From NCBI GenBank assembly GCA_937868555.1, contig CALMNI010000150.1:1-13908 (forward strand): a stretch of 13,908 nucleotides of DNA, read 5' to 3'. The notes below the pieces were generated by a model. The model worked only from the letters and a program-made list of their open reading frames with translations. It was not told where the DNA came from and did no database searches. A program made the translations under genes and the position numbers. Positions 13,498 to 13,908 of the stretch are shown here, in pieces (position 1 is the stretch's first letter; each line of letters begins with the position of its first letter). This DNA is from an uncultured bacterium (GTDB lineage: Bacteria > Patescibacteriota > Patescibacteriia > Patescibacteriales > Patescibacteriaceae).

Positions 13498-13500
13498 CAA
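13473..13500 (-). promoter_or_regulatory. promoter of the copper operon
   Basis: On the minus strand a perfect TTGACA (13495-13500) and TATACT (13473-13478) are 16 bases apart. They predict a start at 13465-13466, right beside the csoR ATG at 13463. It is the only strong promoter found before csoR and probably drives all five genes. Confidence 0.85.
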
Positions 13501-13516
13501 GAGATTAAGAAAATTA

Positions 13517-13908
13517 TTATTTCTTTGTTTTGCTTTTCACAAGGAGGGCGCGCACATTATTACGAATTTCAGCAATAGCATTAACTTCAGTCCGAACTTC
13601 GGTTTCGGTTTTTTCCGATAATTTCTTTTCCCCGCGTAGCCCCGACATAATTATCTCGTTACCAATAAAGTTTGAAACAAAAAGTCCCGATATGAGTAAA
13701 AGAAAAGTACCAATAAGAAAGGACAAGGGTCCATCCCACCAAAGCTCAGAACTTAAGTCAATGCTGGAAATCCCAATATTATTTCGCAGCGTTAGCATTA
13801 GGTAATCGGCTGTGTGCCATACGCCTCTCCAAAAGAGAACAATGCCAATCCAACCGCAAAATGCGTAGGTAATTGGAAAATGACTAAGGTGCCCGCGAAC
13901 ACTGTCTT
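13517..13908 (-). CDS. two-segment membrane protein of unknown function, N-terminus outside window
   Basis: At least 130 residues; the frame is open to the right edge, so the start is not in the window. The first Met seen (13798) is internal, since the residues before it (HFPITYAFCGWIGIVLFWRGVWHTADYL) form a convincing first transmembrane helix. A second helix, PLSFLIGTFLLLISGLFVSNFIGNEII, follows. The C-terminal tail (about 40 residues, SEKTETEVRTEVNAIAEIRNNVRALLVKSKTKK) is highly charged and probably a cytoplasmic helix or coiled coil. I do not recognise a family; related small proteins may be present in other Patescibacteria, but I cannot check. No terminator is visible between its stop and the copper promoter 17 bases away, so some read-through into csoR is possible. 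Confidence 0.75.
   Translation of the reverse strand, partial: DSVRGHLSHFPITYAFCGWIGIVLFWRGVWHTADYLMLTLRNNIGISSIDLSSELWWDGPLSFLIGTFLLLISGLFVSNFIGNEIIMSGLRGEKKLSEKTETEVRTEVNAIAEIRNNVRALLVKSKTKK

Overview
The window looks like an ordinary chromosomal stretch of a small-genome bacterium, most probably a member of the Candidate Phyla Radiation (Patescibacteria). This is an inference. It rests on the many short proteins with a single N-terminal membrane anchor, the lineage-restricted hypotheticals, the scarcity of Shine-Dalgarno (SD) sites, and several start codons that sit 5-7 bases after a -10 box (leaderless mRNAs). No rRNA, tRNA, insertion sequence, CRISPR array or phage module was seen. Stops are mostly TAA. 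The copA TGA stop lies in an ATGA overlap with the next gene, so the standard bacterial code fits rather than UGA-glycine recoding.

Layout. 1-666 (-): HAD-family phosphatase, cut by the window edge. 792-1556 (-): anchored SIMPL-domain protein. 1585-2313 (-): AlkD-like DNA glycosylase. 2379-2843 (+): unknown basic protein under a consensus promoter. 2899-3606 (-): anchored unknown protein. 3741-4457 (+): multi-pass membrane protein. 4501-5604 (-): anchored lytic-transglycosylase-like protein. 5695-6176 (-): an unrecognised gene with promoter, SD, ATG and terminator, but with its reading frame broken after about 13 codons. 6321-8123 (+): anchored GH3 beta-glucosidase/exo-glucanase, apparently leaderless. 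8164-8826 (-): unknown protein. Most of these are single-gene transcription units bounded by clear hairpin terminators.

The right third is a copper-homeostasis operon on the minus strand, read in the order csoR - DUF305 protein - copA - HMA/DsbD_2-like membrane protein - CxMGM cupredoxin-like protein (13463 down to 8915). CsoR should sense Cu(I). Its probable operator is a perfect inverted repeat lying across the -35 and -10 boxes of the operon promoter. CopA exports Cu(I). The DUF305 protein and the cupredoxin-like protein are predicted to bind copper outside the membrane. The HMA/DsbD_2-like protein has a cytoplasmic copper-binding domain and two candidate redox-active cysteines in membrane segments. 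A second, leaderless promoter appears to drive the last gene alone. A two-segment membrane protein of unknown function enters from the right edge (13517-13908).

The points most worth a second look are the frameshifted but otherwise complete transcription unit at 5695-6176, the make-up of the copper operon and its operator, and the repeated leaderless-promoter architecture.
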